A stretch of 64,000 nt of DNA from the NCBI RefSeq assembly GCF_900107405.1, contig NZ_FNPV01000004.1, positions 226,486 through 290,485 on the forward strand, given 5' to 3'. This DNA is from Tindallia californiensis. Its GTDB lineage: Bacteria; Bacillota; Clostridia; Peptostreptococcales; Tindalliaceae. Below the pieces are notes generated by a model. That model was not told the origin of the DNA, searched no databases, and worked only from the letters and a program-made list of their open reading frames with translations. Each line of letters starts with the position of its first letter. Position 1 is the stretch's first letter. Made by a program: the position numbers and the translations under genes. Below are positions 53,919 through 63,333 of this stretch, in pieces.

Positions 53919-56390
53919 ATGGATGAAAAAAAATCGAAAGAATTAGCATTTGAAGAAATGGTAGATACAATGAGGGAAGAGGTAGAACTCAAATTACAAA
54001 GAATGTTTGGCCGAACCTTGAAAACAGCTACAGATGCACAATTGTATAAAGCGATGGCAACACTCCTGAGAGATCGTGTAATGGAGAAATGGGCTTATTC
54101 TAAAGAAATGGAATATGAAACAAACGGCAGACAAATGTATTACTTGTCTATGGAATTCCTGATGGGAAGGCTTTTTGGTAATAATCTGATGAACTTAGGG
54201 TTGGATCAACAGGTGGCACAGGTGTGTAAAGAACTTAAGATTGATTTGGATAAAGTAAGAGATAGTGAACCAGACGCTGGCCTTGGAAATGGTGGCCTTG
54301 GAAGACTCGCGGCATGTTTTTTAGACTCCTTGGCAACTCTTGGTCTGGAGGGACACGGAAATGGTATTCGGTATGAATATGGTTTGTTTAAACAAAAAAT
54401 TGTGGATGGATATCAAGTGGAGGTTCCAGATCCTTGGCTTGAAGATGGGAACATATGGGAAATAGCAAAACCGGAAGAACCGGAAATTATTAGTTTTGGA
54501 GGAACCATAGAAAGGCGAATAGAGAAAGGAAAAGAAGTGGTAAAGTATTGTGATGCTCAGTGTGTAAAGGCAATTCCCTATGACGTTCCGGTAGTAGGAT
54601 ATGATTCAGAAGTTGTTAATACCTTGCGATTATGGAGTGCAAGAGCTATCAAACCAATGGACATGGGTTTGTTCGGGCAAGGAAGATATGTTGATTCGGT
54701 AGCTGAAAAAGAGCTAGCAGAAACCATTACAAAAGTACTTTATCCGGAAGATAATCATCCAGAAGGAAAATCTCTTCGATTAAAACAACAGTATTTCTTT
54801 GTTTCCGCTTCGATTCAAAGCATTTATCGAAAATTCAAGAAAGCTGGTAACAATATATTTGATTTTCATAAAAAAGTGGCGATACACATTAATGATACCC
54901 ATCCTGCTTTAGGAATACCTGAATTGATGCGAATATTGATGGATAAGGAAGGACTTGACTGGGAAGATTCCTGGCGAATCACTTGCCAAACCTTCGCCTA
55001 TACGAATCATACCATTTTGGAAGAGGCATTGGAAAAGTGGCCACAAGAGCTTTTTAAGTCGTTACTTCCAAGAATATACGAGATCGTACATGAAATTAAC
55101 GAAATATTCTGCAGGGATCTTTGGAAAAAATATCCTGGTGAATGGGAGAAAATTGGAAGCATGGCGATTATTTCCTATGGAACGGTTCACATGTCAAAAC
55201 TGGCGATTGCAGGATCCTATTCGGTTAACGGAGTAGCAAAACTTCATACAGATATCTTAAAAGAAGACGTATTCCGTGATTTCTATCAGGCATGTCCATC
55301 AAAGTTTAGAGCTATTACGAACGGAGTCACACATCGGAGGTTTTTAGCAAAAGCAAATGCTGAATTAGCAGATTTGATAACAGGCTATATTGGGGAAGAT
55401 TGGATGAAAGCCCCTCAGGATCTTGAAAGGCTTAAGACTTATGCAAAAGACTCGTCTTTTCAAAAAAACGTAGCTGAAATTCGCCTAAAAAACAAAGAAA
55501 GCCTGGCAGAGCATATAGAAAACCAATACGGAATTCAGGTGAATCCTGAATCTATTTTTGACGTACAGGTTAAAAGATTACACGAATATAAACGGCAATT
55601 AATGAATGCCATGCATATTATGTTCTTATACAATAAAATATTAGACAATCCAAACTTTCCGATGCATCCAAGAACTTTTATTTTTGGTGCGAAAGCAGCA
55701 CCGGGATATCATAATGCCAAAATGATTATTAAGTTAATCCATAGTTTAGCGAAAAAAATAAACAATGATCCGAGAGTTAAGGATAAAATTAAAATTGTTT
55801 TTATGGAAAACTATCGCGTTTCTTTGGCAGAAAAAATTATACCGGCATCGGATGTCAGTGAACAGATTTCCACAGCGGGAAAAGAGGCTTCTGGCACAGG
55901 TAATATGAAATTTATGTTTAACGGTGCCTTGACCATAGGGACTTTGGATGGAGCTAATGTAGAAATGAAAGAAGCTGTGGGAAATGACAATATGTACATT
56001 TTTGGTTTAACGTCAGAAGAAGTATCTCAATACTATCGAGAAGGACACTATAGACCTTATGAAATATACGAAACGAATCCGGAGTTGCGACTGGTGCTTG
56101 ATCAGTTCGTTAACGGATTTCTTGATTCTGAACATCCGGATACTTTTAGAGGGCTTTACGAAGGGTTGCTTTATGGACATTATGGGATGGCGGATCCATA
56201 TTTCGTATTAAAAGACTTTGAACCTTATTGTCAGGCCCATACTCGCTTAGGGTTGGAATATAAAAAACCGGATATTTGGTGGGAAAAAGCTATTTTGAAT
56301 ATTGCGGCGGCAGGTATTTTTTCCAGCGACCGCACTATCAGAGACTACAATCAGCAAGTCTGGAAATTACCATTTGTGAAAACGAAATAG
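53919..56390 (+). CDS. glgP: Glycogen/maltodextrin phosphorylase
   Basis: 823 residues, ATG with AAAGGAG. GT35: MEFLMGRLFGNNLMNLGL, GNGGLGRLAACFLDSLATL, and the PLP lysine near residue 663 in EASGTGNMKFMFNGALTIGT. It releases glucose-1-phosphate from glycogen. Synthesis and breakdown genes are thus in one cluster. No glgB branching-enzyme gene is in the window. Confidence 0.97.
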   Translation: MDEKKSKELAFEEMVDTMREEVELKLQRMFGRTLKTATDAQLYKAMATLLRDRVMEKWAYSKEMEYETNGRQMYYLSMEFLMGRLFGNNLMNLGLDQQVAQVCKELKIDLDKVRDSEPDAGLGNGGLGRLAACFLDSLATLGLEGHGNGIRYEYGLFKQKIVDGYQVEVPDPWLEDGNIWEIAKPEEPEIISFGGTIERRIEKGKEVVKYCDAQCVKAIPYDVPVVGYDSEVVNTLRLWSARAIKPMDMGLFGQGRYVDSVAEKELAETITKVLYPEDNHPEGKSLRLKQQYFFVSASIQSIYRKFKKAGNNIFDFHKKVAIHINDTHPALGIPELMRILMDKEGLDWEDSWRITCQTFAYTNHTILEEALEKWPQELFKSLLPRIYEIVHEINEIFCRDLWKKYPGEWEKIGSMAIISYGTVHMSKLAIAGSYSVNGVAKLHTDILKEDVFRDFYQACPSKFRAITNGVTHRRFLAKANAELADLITGYIGEDWMKAPQDLERLKTYAKDSSFQKNVAEIRLKNKESLAEHIENQYGIQVNPESIFDVQVKRLHEYKRQLMNAMHIMFLYNKILDNPNFPMHPRTFIFGAKAAPGYHNAKMIIKLIHSLAKKINNDPRVKDKIKIVFMENYRVSLAEKIIPASDVSEQISTAGKEASGTGNMKFMFNGALTIGTLDGANVEMKEAVGNDNMYIFGLTSEEVSQYYREGHYRPYEIYETNPELRLVLDQFVNGFLDSEHPDTFRGLYEGLLYGHYGMADPYFVLKDFEPYCQAHTRLGLEYKKPDIWWEKAILNIAAAGIFSSDRTIRDYNQQVWKLPFVKTK

Positions 56391-56439
56391 GATAGAACTG
56401 GCAATCGAATGAAATGAAACAAGGAAAGCAGGTGGTGAT

Positions 56440-58353
56440 GTGAAAGAAAAAAGGTTAATTCATGATTCTCATTGTAGAACATACCGCAACCCCTTTGGGG
56501 CTGTGGTATGCTCATCAGAAATAGAACTCTGTCTTTCGGGAGAGCTGCTTTTTTCATCAAGGAAAGTGTATCTAAGAGTGTGGCAAGATGATCGCGGTGA
56601 ATCTCTTATTGAGATGAAACCTCAGAGTGGTAAAAAAGATTTTTTTTATGCTACGATCAAAAGTCCTTTAAGCCCATGCCTGCTTTGGTATTATTTTATT
56701 ATTGAAACAGATAATGAAATTTATTATTATGGAAATAACAAAGAAAGATTGGGAGGGATAGGAGAAGTAAGCCGTGACATTCCTATATCTTATCAAATAA
56801 CCGTTTACAAGGAAATGGAAATACCAAAGTGGTACTTAAAAGGAGTTATGTATCAGATTTTTCCAGATCGATTTTATAATGGACTGAAAAATGGAGCCAT
56901 TAGAAATGATAAAACAGAAAGACTTCTTCACGGAAAATGGGAAGATGAACCACTATACATTAAAGACCCTTCAAAAGGCAATGTCATGAAATGGGATTTT
57001 TTTGGTGGTAATTTAGAGGGTATTTTAGAAAAACTAGATTACTTAGAAGAACTGGGAATAACCATTATATACCTAAATCCCATTTTTGAAGCGGCTAGTA
57101 ATCACCGTTATGACACCGGAGATTATAGAAGGATTGATCCGATGCTAGGGTCAGAAGAATTATTTGAAAGGTTGTGCAAAGAGGCTGAGAAAAAAGGCAT
57201 TAGCATTATTTTGGATGGAGTCTTCAGTCATACAGGAAGTGATAGTCGTTATTTCAATAAAGAAGGAAACTACGATTCCCTTGGAGCCTATCAATCAAAG
57301 AACTCCCCTTACTATCCCTGGTACCGTTTTATGGAGCATCCTGATCATTATGACTGTTGGTGGGGCGTTGATACAATGCCAAACATCAATGAACTGGAAC
57401 ATTCCTATAAAAATTTTATTTATGAAGGCAAAAACAGCGTCATTCGGTACTGGATACAAAAAGGAGCCGCAGGGTGGCGATTAGATGTAGCGGATGAACT
57501 ACCTTCTGATTTTATCAAAGGAATGAGCAAGGTTGTTAAGGAAGAGCGTAAAGATGCTGTCTTGATAGGAGAAGTATGGGAAGATGCTTCTAATAAAGTA
57601 AGTCATGGAGAAAAACGTCAGTATTTGCTAGGGGAAGAATTGGATTCTGTCATGAATTATCCTTTTCGAAACATTGTTTTAGGCTTTCTCCTAGGAACTC
57701 TTACGGGTTATGAAGTTGATGCTCAGCTTATGAGTTTATATGAAAACTATCCACCAAATCATTTTTATAGTTGTATGAACTTGATAGGTAGCCATGATCG
57801 AACAAGAGTCCTAACACGGTTAGGGGAAGCTCCGGATCCAAGCACCTTAACAGAAACCCAAAAAATGCAGTATAAGCTTTCTGAAAAGCAGCGAAGGCTA
57901 GCGGTAGACAGATATAAATTAGCGAGCTTATTACAAATGACCTTTCCAGGAGTCCCTTCGATTTATTACGGAGATGAAGCTGGAATGGAAGGTTTCTCGG
58001 ATCCATTGAATAGAAGGACTTACCCCTGGGGAAAAGAAGATGAAGAAATGATACAATGGACAAAGAAAGTCATTGAAACAAGGCGTCAGTTTATGGCATT
58101 GCAAGAAGGAGAATGGAGTAAATGGCTGGTGGGAGAAAGACATTATACGTTCCTTAGGAAATATGCTGATGAGGTAATCCTGGTAGCGATTAATGCTGGT
58201 AATGAGGATATTGAGCTTATCGGAAAAATGCCGGAGGTAGATAAAGGACAGATGAGAGATCTGTTAGATGACCATCATACGGAAATTCAGGGAAATGAAA
58301 TAAGGATTCGTTTGCCGGCATTGTCAGGAAAAACTTATTTGCTGCAGGCTTAA
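56440..58353 (+). CDS. GH13 alpha-amylase family glycoside hydrolase
   Basis: 637 residues from GTG at 56440 with AGGTGGTGAT. An N-terminal beta-sandwich (~1-125) precedes the catalytic barrel: KGVMYQIFPDRFYNG, FGGNLEGILEKLDYLEELG, GVFSHTGSDSRYF, the nucleophile Asp349 in GWRLDVADE, the acid Glu in VLIGEVWEDAS (~378) and NLIGSHDRTR. It is of the neopullulanase/cyclomaltodextrinase type, likely acting inside the cell on glycogen-derived dextrins together with glgP; there is no signal peptide. Confidence 0.93.
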   Translation: MKEKRLIHDSHCRTYRNPFGAVVCSSEIELCLSGELLFSSRKVYLRVWQDDRGESLIEMKPQSGKKDFFYATIKSPLSPCLLWYYFIIETDNEIYYYGNNKERLGGIGEVSRDIPISYQITVYKEMEIPKWYLKGVMYQIFPDRFYNGLKNGAIRNDKTERLLHGKWEDEPLYIKDPSKGNVMKWDFFGGNLEGILEKLDYLEELGITIIYLNPIFEAASNHRYDTGDYRRIDPMLGSEELFERLCKEAEKKGISIILDGVFSHTGSDSRYFNKEGNYDSLGAYQSKNSPYYPWYRFMEHPDHYDCWWGVDTMPNINELEHSYKNFIYEGKNSVIRYWIQKGAAGWRLDVADELPSDFIKGMSKVVKEERKDAVLIGEVWEDASNKVSHGEKRQYLLGEELDSVMNYPFRNIVLGFLLGTLTGYEVDAQLMSLYENYPPNHFYSCMNLIGSHDRTRVLTRLGEAPDPSTLTETQKMQYKLSEKQRRLAVDRYKLASLLQMTFPGVPSIYYGDEAGMEGFSDPLNRRTYPWGKEDEEMIQWTKKVIETRRQFMALQEGEWSKWLVGERHYTFLRKYADEVILVAINAGNEDIELIGKMPEVDKGQMRDLLDDHHTEIQGNEIRIRLPALSGKTYLLQA

Positions 58354-58383
58354 AACCATGTTCGTGATAAGGGAGGGGTATTA

Positions 58384-58674
58384 TTGTATGAATCTAAGAT
58401 AAAAGATTCCTTTGTGGATGATTTGTTTCGGGCAATACTGGCCTTGGAAACAGAAGAGGATTGCTATCGTTTTTTTGAAGACATTTGCACGATTAAGGAA
58501 ATACAGTCCATTTCCCAAAGACTGGCAGTTGCGAAACTTCTTAAGGAAAAAAAGACATATACTGAAATAGAAAAACAGACAGGAGCAAGCACAGCTACGA
58601 TAAGCCGTGTTAACCGCTGTCTGATTTATGGAGCTGATGGATATCAGCGTATTCTGAAGCGTCTGGAAGAATAG
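58384..58674 (+). CDS. YerC/YecD family TrpR-related protein
   Basis: 96 residues from TTG at 58384 (GGGAGGGG upstream). A small helical DNA-binding protein of the TrpR superfamily: CTIKEIQSISQRLAVAKLLK and KQTGASTATISRVNRCLIYG, the HTH with S-T-A-T-I-S-R. The family is widespread in Firmicutes; targets are generally undefined. It sits after the glycogen genes and ends 2 bp from the convergent aspartate kinase. Confidence 0.93.
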   Translation: MYESKIKDSFVDDLFRAILALETEEDCYRFFEDICTIKEIQSISQRLAVAKLLKEKKTYTEIEKQTGASTATISRVNRCLIYGADGYQRILKRLEE

Positions 58675-58676
58675 GC

Positions 58677-59906
58677 CTACTTTTTATTAGAAAGATTAAA
58701 AGCTTTATGCAAACTTTGAACCGCTAAAGCAGCTTCTTTTGTGTGAACGAGGCAAGAAATGGTTGCGTGAGAATCTGCTGTCTGCAAAACCTGTATATTA
58801 TCTTCTGTTAACGCTTTTAGTACAGTGGCCATGACTCCTGGTATCCCTGTCATACGATTGCCCACAATGGTAACTTTGCTTAAATTGGTGGTTGTTTGGA
58901 AAGATACTGGATATGCTTTCATTACTTCATGAAGTGCTGTGCTCTGATCTTCATTGATAATAAACATTTTTTTTTCTGGTGTAAAATTAATCATATCAAT
59001 ACTAATTCCATGAGCAGCTAAAGCGGTAAAAAGATTGCTTTCGATCAGTGGGTTAGGTTCTGCCTGTGAAATAACAACTTGGGAAAAGCGATCCTTTTGC
59101 GTTACGGCTGTTAGCAAATGTTGTGGCTTTTTAGTTGAATATTGAAGATCAAAATGTTGCCGCTTTGAGCATATTAAGGTACCAGGGTGATTTGTATGTG
59201 TATTTTTAATCTTAAGAGCAAGATTGTTTTGACGAGCGATTTCTACAGCCCGGGGATGGATGACTTTTGCTCCCAAGTCGGCCATTTGAAACACTTCGTC
59301 ATAATGAATTTCCTTAAGAATGCATGCATCTTCAACCACTCTTGGATCAGCAGTCATAATGCCATCAACATCTGTATAGATTTCTACACAGTCTGCTTTT
59401 AATGCAGCTCCGATAGCGGCTGCCGTTGTGTCGGAACCACCTCTTCCTAAGGTAGTAACCTTTTGATTAGTCGTGATTCCCTGAAACCCAGTAACAACAG
59501 GAATAACACCTTGGTCGAGGTACGTACATAAGCGCTCTTTTTCGATCGATAGGATATCGGCACTACCAAACTCATCATTAGTAACAATACCTGCCTGCCA
59601 GCCAGTTAATGCTTCTGATTCGTAACCAGATTTTTTTAACTTATCCGATAAAAGGACAGAAGAAATGATTTCACCACAGCTTAATAGTAAATCCATATGA
59701 CGAGAGTCAGGGGAAGTACCTTCGATAAATAAAAGGTTTTTTAATGTATCCGTAGCATAAGGCGATCCATTTCTTCCCATTGCCGATACGACGACAACGG
59801 GGGAATAACCATTTTTTGTAGCGGTAATGATTTTATCTATTGCTTTCTTTTGATCCTCAGCGGTTGCAAGAGAAGTACCGCCAAATTTTTGTATAATGAT
59901 TTTCAT
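58677..59906 (-). CDS. Aspartate kinase
   Basis: 409 residues from ATG at 59906, with AAAGAGGGAT upstream; an in-frame ATG at 59936 has none. Amino-acid-kinase domain: IIIQKFGGTSLATAE, VVVVSAMGRNGSPYATD and TLGRGGSDTTAAAIGAAL. Two ACT domains (~265-400) suggest lysine or threonine feedback. It feeds the hom-thrB branch encoded 10 kb away and the lysine branch. A 15-bp palindrome (59925-59939) lies just upstream. Confidence 0.95.
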   Translation of the reverse strand: MKIIIQKFGGTSLATAEDQKKAIDKIITATKNGYSPVVVVSAMGRNGSPYATDTLKNLLFIEGTSPDSRHMDLLLSCGEIISSVLLSDKLKKSGYESEALTGWQAGIVTNDEFGSADILSIEKERLCTYLDQGVIPVVTGFQGITTNQKVTTLGRGGSDTTAAAIGAALKADCVEIYTDVDGIMTADPRVVEDACILKEIHYDEVFQMADLGAKVIHPRAVEIARQNNLALKIKNTHTNHPGTLICSKRQHFDLQYSTKKPQHLLTAVTQKDRFSQVVISQAEPNPLIESNLFTALAAHGISIDMINFTPEKKMFIINEDQSTALHEVMKAYPVSFQTTTNLSKVTIVGNRMTGIPGVMATVLKALTEDNIQVLQTADSHATISCLVHTKEAALAVQSLHKAFNLSNKK

Positions 59907-59924
59907 CGAATCCCTCTTTCTGCC

Positions 59925-59939
59925 ATCATGTTTCATGAT
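59925..59939. promoter_or_regulatory. ATCATG-TTT-CATGAT palindrome upstream of aspartate kinase
   Basis: A 6-3-6 perfect dyad just 5' of the aspartate kinase ribosome site. No lysine riboswitch was seen between 59907 and 60068. Confidence 0.3.
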
Positions 59940-59942
59940 TAT

Positions 59943-59971
59943 TTTATTAAAAGCTATTCTTCTGATATAAT
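59943..59971 (+). promoter_or_regulatory. Promoter of PHP-domain gene
   Basis: TTTATT (weak -35, 59943-59948), 17-bp spacer, TATAAT (59966-59971). Confidence 0.45.
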
Positions 59972-60068
59972 CCTACTACAAGATGAGATTTTTTTAAAGA
60001 TTCTATGTCATGAATGGAATTAAAAAACCTGATGGAATCTAAGAATCCTGTTTATTGGAGGAAGAAAA

Positions 60069-60788
60069 ATGAACCTTATTGCAGATACGCATTGTCACAC
60101 AATTGCCAGTGGTCATGCTTACAGCACCATTCAAGAAATGGCGTTACAGGCGTCAGAAAAGAAAATTAGCCTGATCGCCATGACTGATCATGGTCCGGCA
60201 ATGCCTCATGCGGCATCAAAACTACATTTCAGAAACCTAAAAGTACTTCCGTCCCATATGTATGGAGTAGAGGTGCTGAAGGGAGCTGAGGTGAATATTG
60301 TTGACCATAACGGACAATTAGACTTATCGGATAGCATCCTACAACCGCTAGAGCTTGTTATTGCCAGTTTTCATTTGCCTTGCATCAAGCCAGGAAGTGA
60401 AAAAGAGAATACAGACACATTGATTAAAGTGATGAGAAATCCGCATGTAGATATATTAGGCCATACAGGAAATCCGGCATTTCCTGTTCAAATAGAAAAA
60501 ATGGTTGAAGCGGCAGGGAAATATGGTAAATTAATTGAGGTGAATAATAGTTCCTTGACACCATATAGCTTTCGAAAAGGAAGCTGGGAAAGATGCATGA
60601 AAATCCTGGAAACCTGCCGAGATTATAAAGTGCCTGTAGTTGTCGGTAGCGATGCTCATATATCCTGGGATATAGGTAAATTTGAAAAAGCCAGAGAAAT
60701 GATAAAGCAACTTAATGTGCCAGAATCCTTGGTGTACAGCACGGATATTCAGAGATTGAAAAAGCATTTGGGAATTGCAGAAAGGTGA
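60069..60788 (+). CDS. PHP-domain phosphoesterase (YcdX-like)
   Basis: 239 residues, ATG with TGGAGGA. PHP metal-binding motifs: ADTHCHT (D-x-H-x-H, residues 5-11), MTDHGPAMP, ASFHLP, ILGHTGNP and VVGSDAHIS. It probably has three metal ions, as in YcdX. The substrate is not known; histidinol phosphatase is possible but less likely because the YcdX-type fold matches better. Confidence 0.9.
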   Translation: MNLIADTHCHTIASGHAYSTIQEMALQASEKKISLIAMTDHGPAMPHAASKLHFRNLKVLPSHMYGVEVLKGAEVNIVDHNGQLDLSDSILQPLELVIASFHLPCIKPGSEKENTDTLIKVMRNPHVDILGHTGNPAFPVQIEKMVEAAGKYGKLIEVNNSSLTPYSFRKGSWERCMKILETCRDYKVPVVVGSDAHISWDIGKFEKAREMIKQLNVPESLVYSTDIQRLKKHLGIAER

Positions 60789-60836
60789 TTTGGCTTCTGT
60801 TGTAATGAAAAAAGAATGAAATAAGAGAAAAAAGTG

Positions 60837-60865
60837 TTGACAGTGGGGAAGATGCTCGTTATAAT
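60837..60865 (+). promoter_or_regulatory. Consensus promoter of aromatic operon leader
   Basis: TTGACA (60837-60842), 17-bp spacer, TATAAT (60860-60865): exact sigma-A consensus. The transcript would have a leader of ~320 bases before aroF. Confidence 0.93.
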
Positions 60866-60909
60866 AGTTCGTAATTACTGAAAATTTTAATAATCTTAAG
60901 GAAAGCTGT

Positions 60910-61080
60910 GTGAGAAAAATGCTGAACCAAACAGAAAAGAACTTAAAAAACATCTTTGATACTTATGTATTTAGCTATTTCTGGGGCTATTTTTATTTTA
61001 GCGCTGGCGCTTTTGCATGGTTAAAATTTCAAAGAAAAAAGTTCTTTCTAAGGAACAGCGAAGCTGAATTATTGCTATAG
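60910..61080 (+). CDS. Putative aromatic-rich leader peptide, 56 residues
   Basis: GTG at 60910 with AAGGAAA about 6 bp upstream (an ATG at 60919 is the other option). The peptide has 9 Phe, 4 Tyr and 2 Trp in 56 residues; ten of the fifteen residues from 16 to 30 are aromatic (FDTYVFSYFWGYFYF). It sits between an exact-consensus promoter and a rho-independent terminator in front of aroF-tyrA-aroA, which make the precursors of Phe, Tyr and Trp. Ribosome stalling on these codons when charged aromatic tRNAs are scarce would be the natural mechanism. The hydrophobic stretch could also be a membrane helix of a small protein, so the leader role is inferred. Confidence 0.75.
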   Translation: MRKMLNQTEKNLKNIFDTYVFSYFWGYFYFSAGAFAWLKFQRKKFFLRNSEAELLL

Positions 61081-61160
61081 CCTAAGGCTTATTATTAGTA
61101 TCAGTGCAATAGTGGTATCGTGTACACAAAAGGTGTCTCTTAGAAAGAGGCACCTTTTTT
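61079..61160 (+). promoter_or_regulatory. Attenuator region with terminator upstream of aroF
   Basis: After the leader stop there is a small hairpin AGCC-TAA-GGCT (61079-61089), then the terminator: AAAGGTGTCTCTT (61129-61141), three-base loop, AAGAGGCACCTTT (61145-61157) and T-run to 61160. Candidate competing pairs are weak by eye: CTAAG (61082-61086) with CTTAG (61139-61143), and ACAC with GTGT across 61124-61136. The antiterminator is therefore not resolved. Confidence 0.75.
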
Positions 61161-61191
61161 ATTTTGTATAAAAATTTAAGGAGGAAAAGAG

Positions 61192-62193
61192 ATGGTAATT
61201 GTTATGAAGCCCAATACGGAAAGAGAAAAAGTGGAAAAAATTAAGAACAAAATGCTTAGTTTAGGTTGTGAAGTCCACGAGTCAAAAGGAACTAACCGAG
61301 TGCTGTTAGGCCTAGTAGGAGATACCCGACGAATTAATCCCGGTCAGATTGAAGCAAATGAAAATGTGGAGCAACTGATTCGTGTTATGAATCCATTTAA
61401 GCTGGCTTCAAGAGATTTTCATCCGGAAGACACCGTAGTGAAGGTTAATGGAACGAAAATTGGAAACGGTAGTATGGTAGTTATTGCTGGACCTTGCGCG
61501 GTTGAAAGTGAAGAGCAACTGATGGAAATAGCGGTTAATGTAAAAGCCAATGGAGCTAATATGATTCGTGGAGGAGCTTTTAAGCCAAGAACTTCACCTT
61601 ATAGCTTCCAGGGACTTGGAGAAGAAGGGTTAAAATTATTGAGAAAAGCAAAAGAAATAACAGGTCTTTCTATTGTTACAGAAGTAATGGATCAGGAAAA
61701 TCTGGATATGGTAGCCGAATATGCCGATGTGTTACAGATAGGTGCCCGAAACATGCAAAACTATGCTTTATTAAAACAAGCCGGAATGAGTAGCAAGCCG
61801 ATCATGTTGAAAAGAGGACTTAGTGCTACTATTGAAGAATGGCTTATGTCAGCGGAATACATCTTATCGAAAGGAAATCCTAATGTTATTCTTTGCGAAA
61901 GAGGTATCCGAACCTTTGAGAAATACACCCGAAATACATTAGATTTAAGTGCTGTGCCAGTAGTAAAAGAACTTAGTCATTTGCCAGTAGTGATTGATCC
62001 CAGTCATGGAACAGGAAAGTGGAATCTGGTCGAACCAATGGCTAAAGCAGCTGTAGCAGCTGGTGCTGATGGATTAATGGTAGAAGTTCACAATCAACCG
62101 GAAGAAGCGGTATCGGATGGCGGACAATCGTTGAAATACGATAACTTCAAAAGCATGATGAATACAGTTCAAAAGATATATGCCGTTCGATAA
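61192..62193 (+). CDS. aroF: 3-deoxy-7-phosphoheptulonate synthase
   Basis: 333 residues, ATG with AAGGAGG. It condenses phosphoenolpyruvate and erythrose 4-phosphate, the first step of the shikimate pathway. An N-terminal ferredoxin-like regulatory domain (~1-65) precedes the barrel: [52 protein letters not shown] and [12 protein letters not shown]. The N-terminal domain is the type that responds to Tyr or Phe in Thermotoga-like enzymes. It is the first structural gene after the attenuator. Confidence 0.96.
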   Translation: MVIVMKPNTEREKVEKIKNKMLSLGCEVHESKGTNRVLLGLVGDTRRINPGQIEANENVEQLIRVMNPFKLASRDFHPEDTVVKVNGTKIGNGSMVVIAGPCAVESEEQLMEIAVNVKANGANMIRGGAFKPRTSPYSFQGLGEEGLKLLRKAKEITGLSIVTEVMDQENLDMVAEYADVLQIGARNMQNYALLKQAGMSSKPIMLKRGLSATIEEWLMSAEYILSKGNPNVILCERGIRTFEKYTRNTLDLSAVPVVKELSHLPVVIDPSHGTGKWNLVEPMAKAAVAAGADGLMVEVHNQPEEAVSDGGQSLKYDNFKSMMNTVQKIYAVR

Positions 62194-62208
62194 GCTGGAG
62201 GTATAGAA

Positions 62209-63333
62209 ATGCATGATTTTAATAAAATAGCGCTAATAGGCGTAGGTCTGATGGGAGGTTCCTTTGCGCTGGCGCTTAAAGAGAAAGGAATTTCCTGTCA
62301 GATTACTGGTTTTGATACTCAAAAAAAGGCATTGGAAAATGCAATTCAGTTGTCCGCTATTGATTTTACAAGTAAGAAAATAAGCGATGCCGTCATAGAG
62401 GCTGACCTGGTAGTCCTGGGTACTCCCGTTGGTCATTATGATGAAATAATAAGAGAAATGCTACCAGCACTAAAAAAGGGAGCTATTGTGACAGATCTGG
62501 GGAGTGTCAAAGAAGCGGCTGTAAAATCAGCTCAAAATCTTCCATCACATATTCAGTTTATTGGCGGTCATCCCTTAGCAGGGTCGGAAAAGGGAGGGAT
62601 AGAAGCGGCTAGTCCGTATCTTTTTGAGAACGCCTATTACTTTTTAACGCCAGCGATCCATACCGAATCAAGGGCTGTTGATAAAATGAAATCATTGGTA
62701 TCTCGGATTGGTGGTTTTCCCATTATCATGACGCCGGAAGAACATGATAGTATTGTAGCGAAAACTAGTCACTTACCTCATTTAATGGCTTCTGTCCTTA
62801 CGTGTATGATGGAAAATGAAAAAGATGAATCATTAAAAAATTTTGCAGGAAGTGGTTTTCGGGATACGACCAGGATAGCTTCAGGAAATCCGGTGATGTG
62901 GGAAGAAATATTTTATTACAATGAAAAAGAACTGCTAAAAAGCTTGGGCCAACTGGATTGTATGCTTAAAAGATTTCAACATGCGATGATTTCTTCAAAC
63001 AGAGATGAAATCCGAAGGTTATTGGAAATTGGAAAAAATTATCGAGATCAATTGCCACAGACAGGAAAAGATTACATTCCCAAAAGATATGAACTTTTTG
63101 TAGATATCAAAGATGAACCGGGTGCCTTGGCACAAATAACAAGCACCATTGGAAGTGCAGGGGTTAATATAAAAGAGATAGAAATCGTACATTCTCGTGA
63201 AGGAGAAAAAGGTGCTGTGAGATTAGCGTTTGCCAAAAAAGAAGAAGAGGCTCGTGCAATGCAAGCCTTAGGAAAAAAAGGCGTATCCTTTAGTCGCCAA
63301 AAAGGAGAGATTAATGATGTTAACGGTACATAA
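62209..63333 (+). CDS. tyrA: Prephenate dehydrogenase with ACT domain
   Basis: 374 residues, ATG with CTGGAGG. It oxidises prephenate to 4-hydroxyphenylpyruvate for tyrosine. NAD motif [14 protein letters not shown] (10-23), [17 protein letters not shown], the [10 protein letters not shown] segment (catalytic His region) and a C-terminal ACT domain (~298-370; [19 protein letters not shown]). The end overlaps the aroA start by 17 bp. Confidence 0.96.
   Translation: MHDFNKIALIGVGLMGGSFALALKEKGISCQITGFDTQKKALENAIQLSAIDFTSKKISDAVIEADLVVLGTPVGHYDEIIREMLPALKKGAIVTDLGSVKEAAVKSAQNLPSHIQFIGGHPLAGSEKGGIEAASPYLFENAYYFLTPAIHTESRAVDKMKSLVSRIGGFPIIMTPEEHDSIVAKTSHLPHLMASVLTCMMENEKDESLKNFAGSGFRDTTRIASGNPVMWEEIFYYNEKELLKSLGQLDCMLKRFQHAMISSNRDEIRRLLEIGKNYRDQLPQTGKDYIPKRYELFVDIKDEPGALAQITSTIGSAGVNIKEIEIVHSREGEKGAVRLAFAKKEEEARAMQALGKKGVSFSRQKGEINDVNGT

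Noticed and set aside
61110-61125. T-box-like string AGTGGTATCGTG in the aroF leader, resembling AGGGTGGNACCGCG
   Set aside because: Several conserved positions differ, the downstream segment cannot form the T-box antiterminator helix with the preceding AATAG, and no Stem I motifs were recognised. The aromatic leader peptide explains the region better, but a degenerate T-box is not fully excluded.
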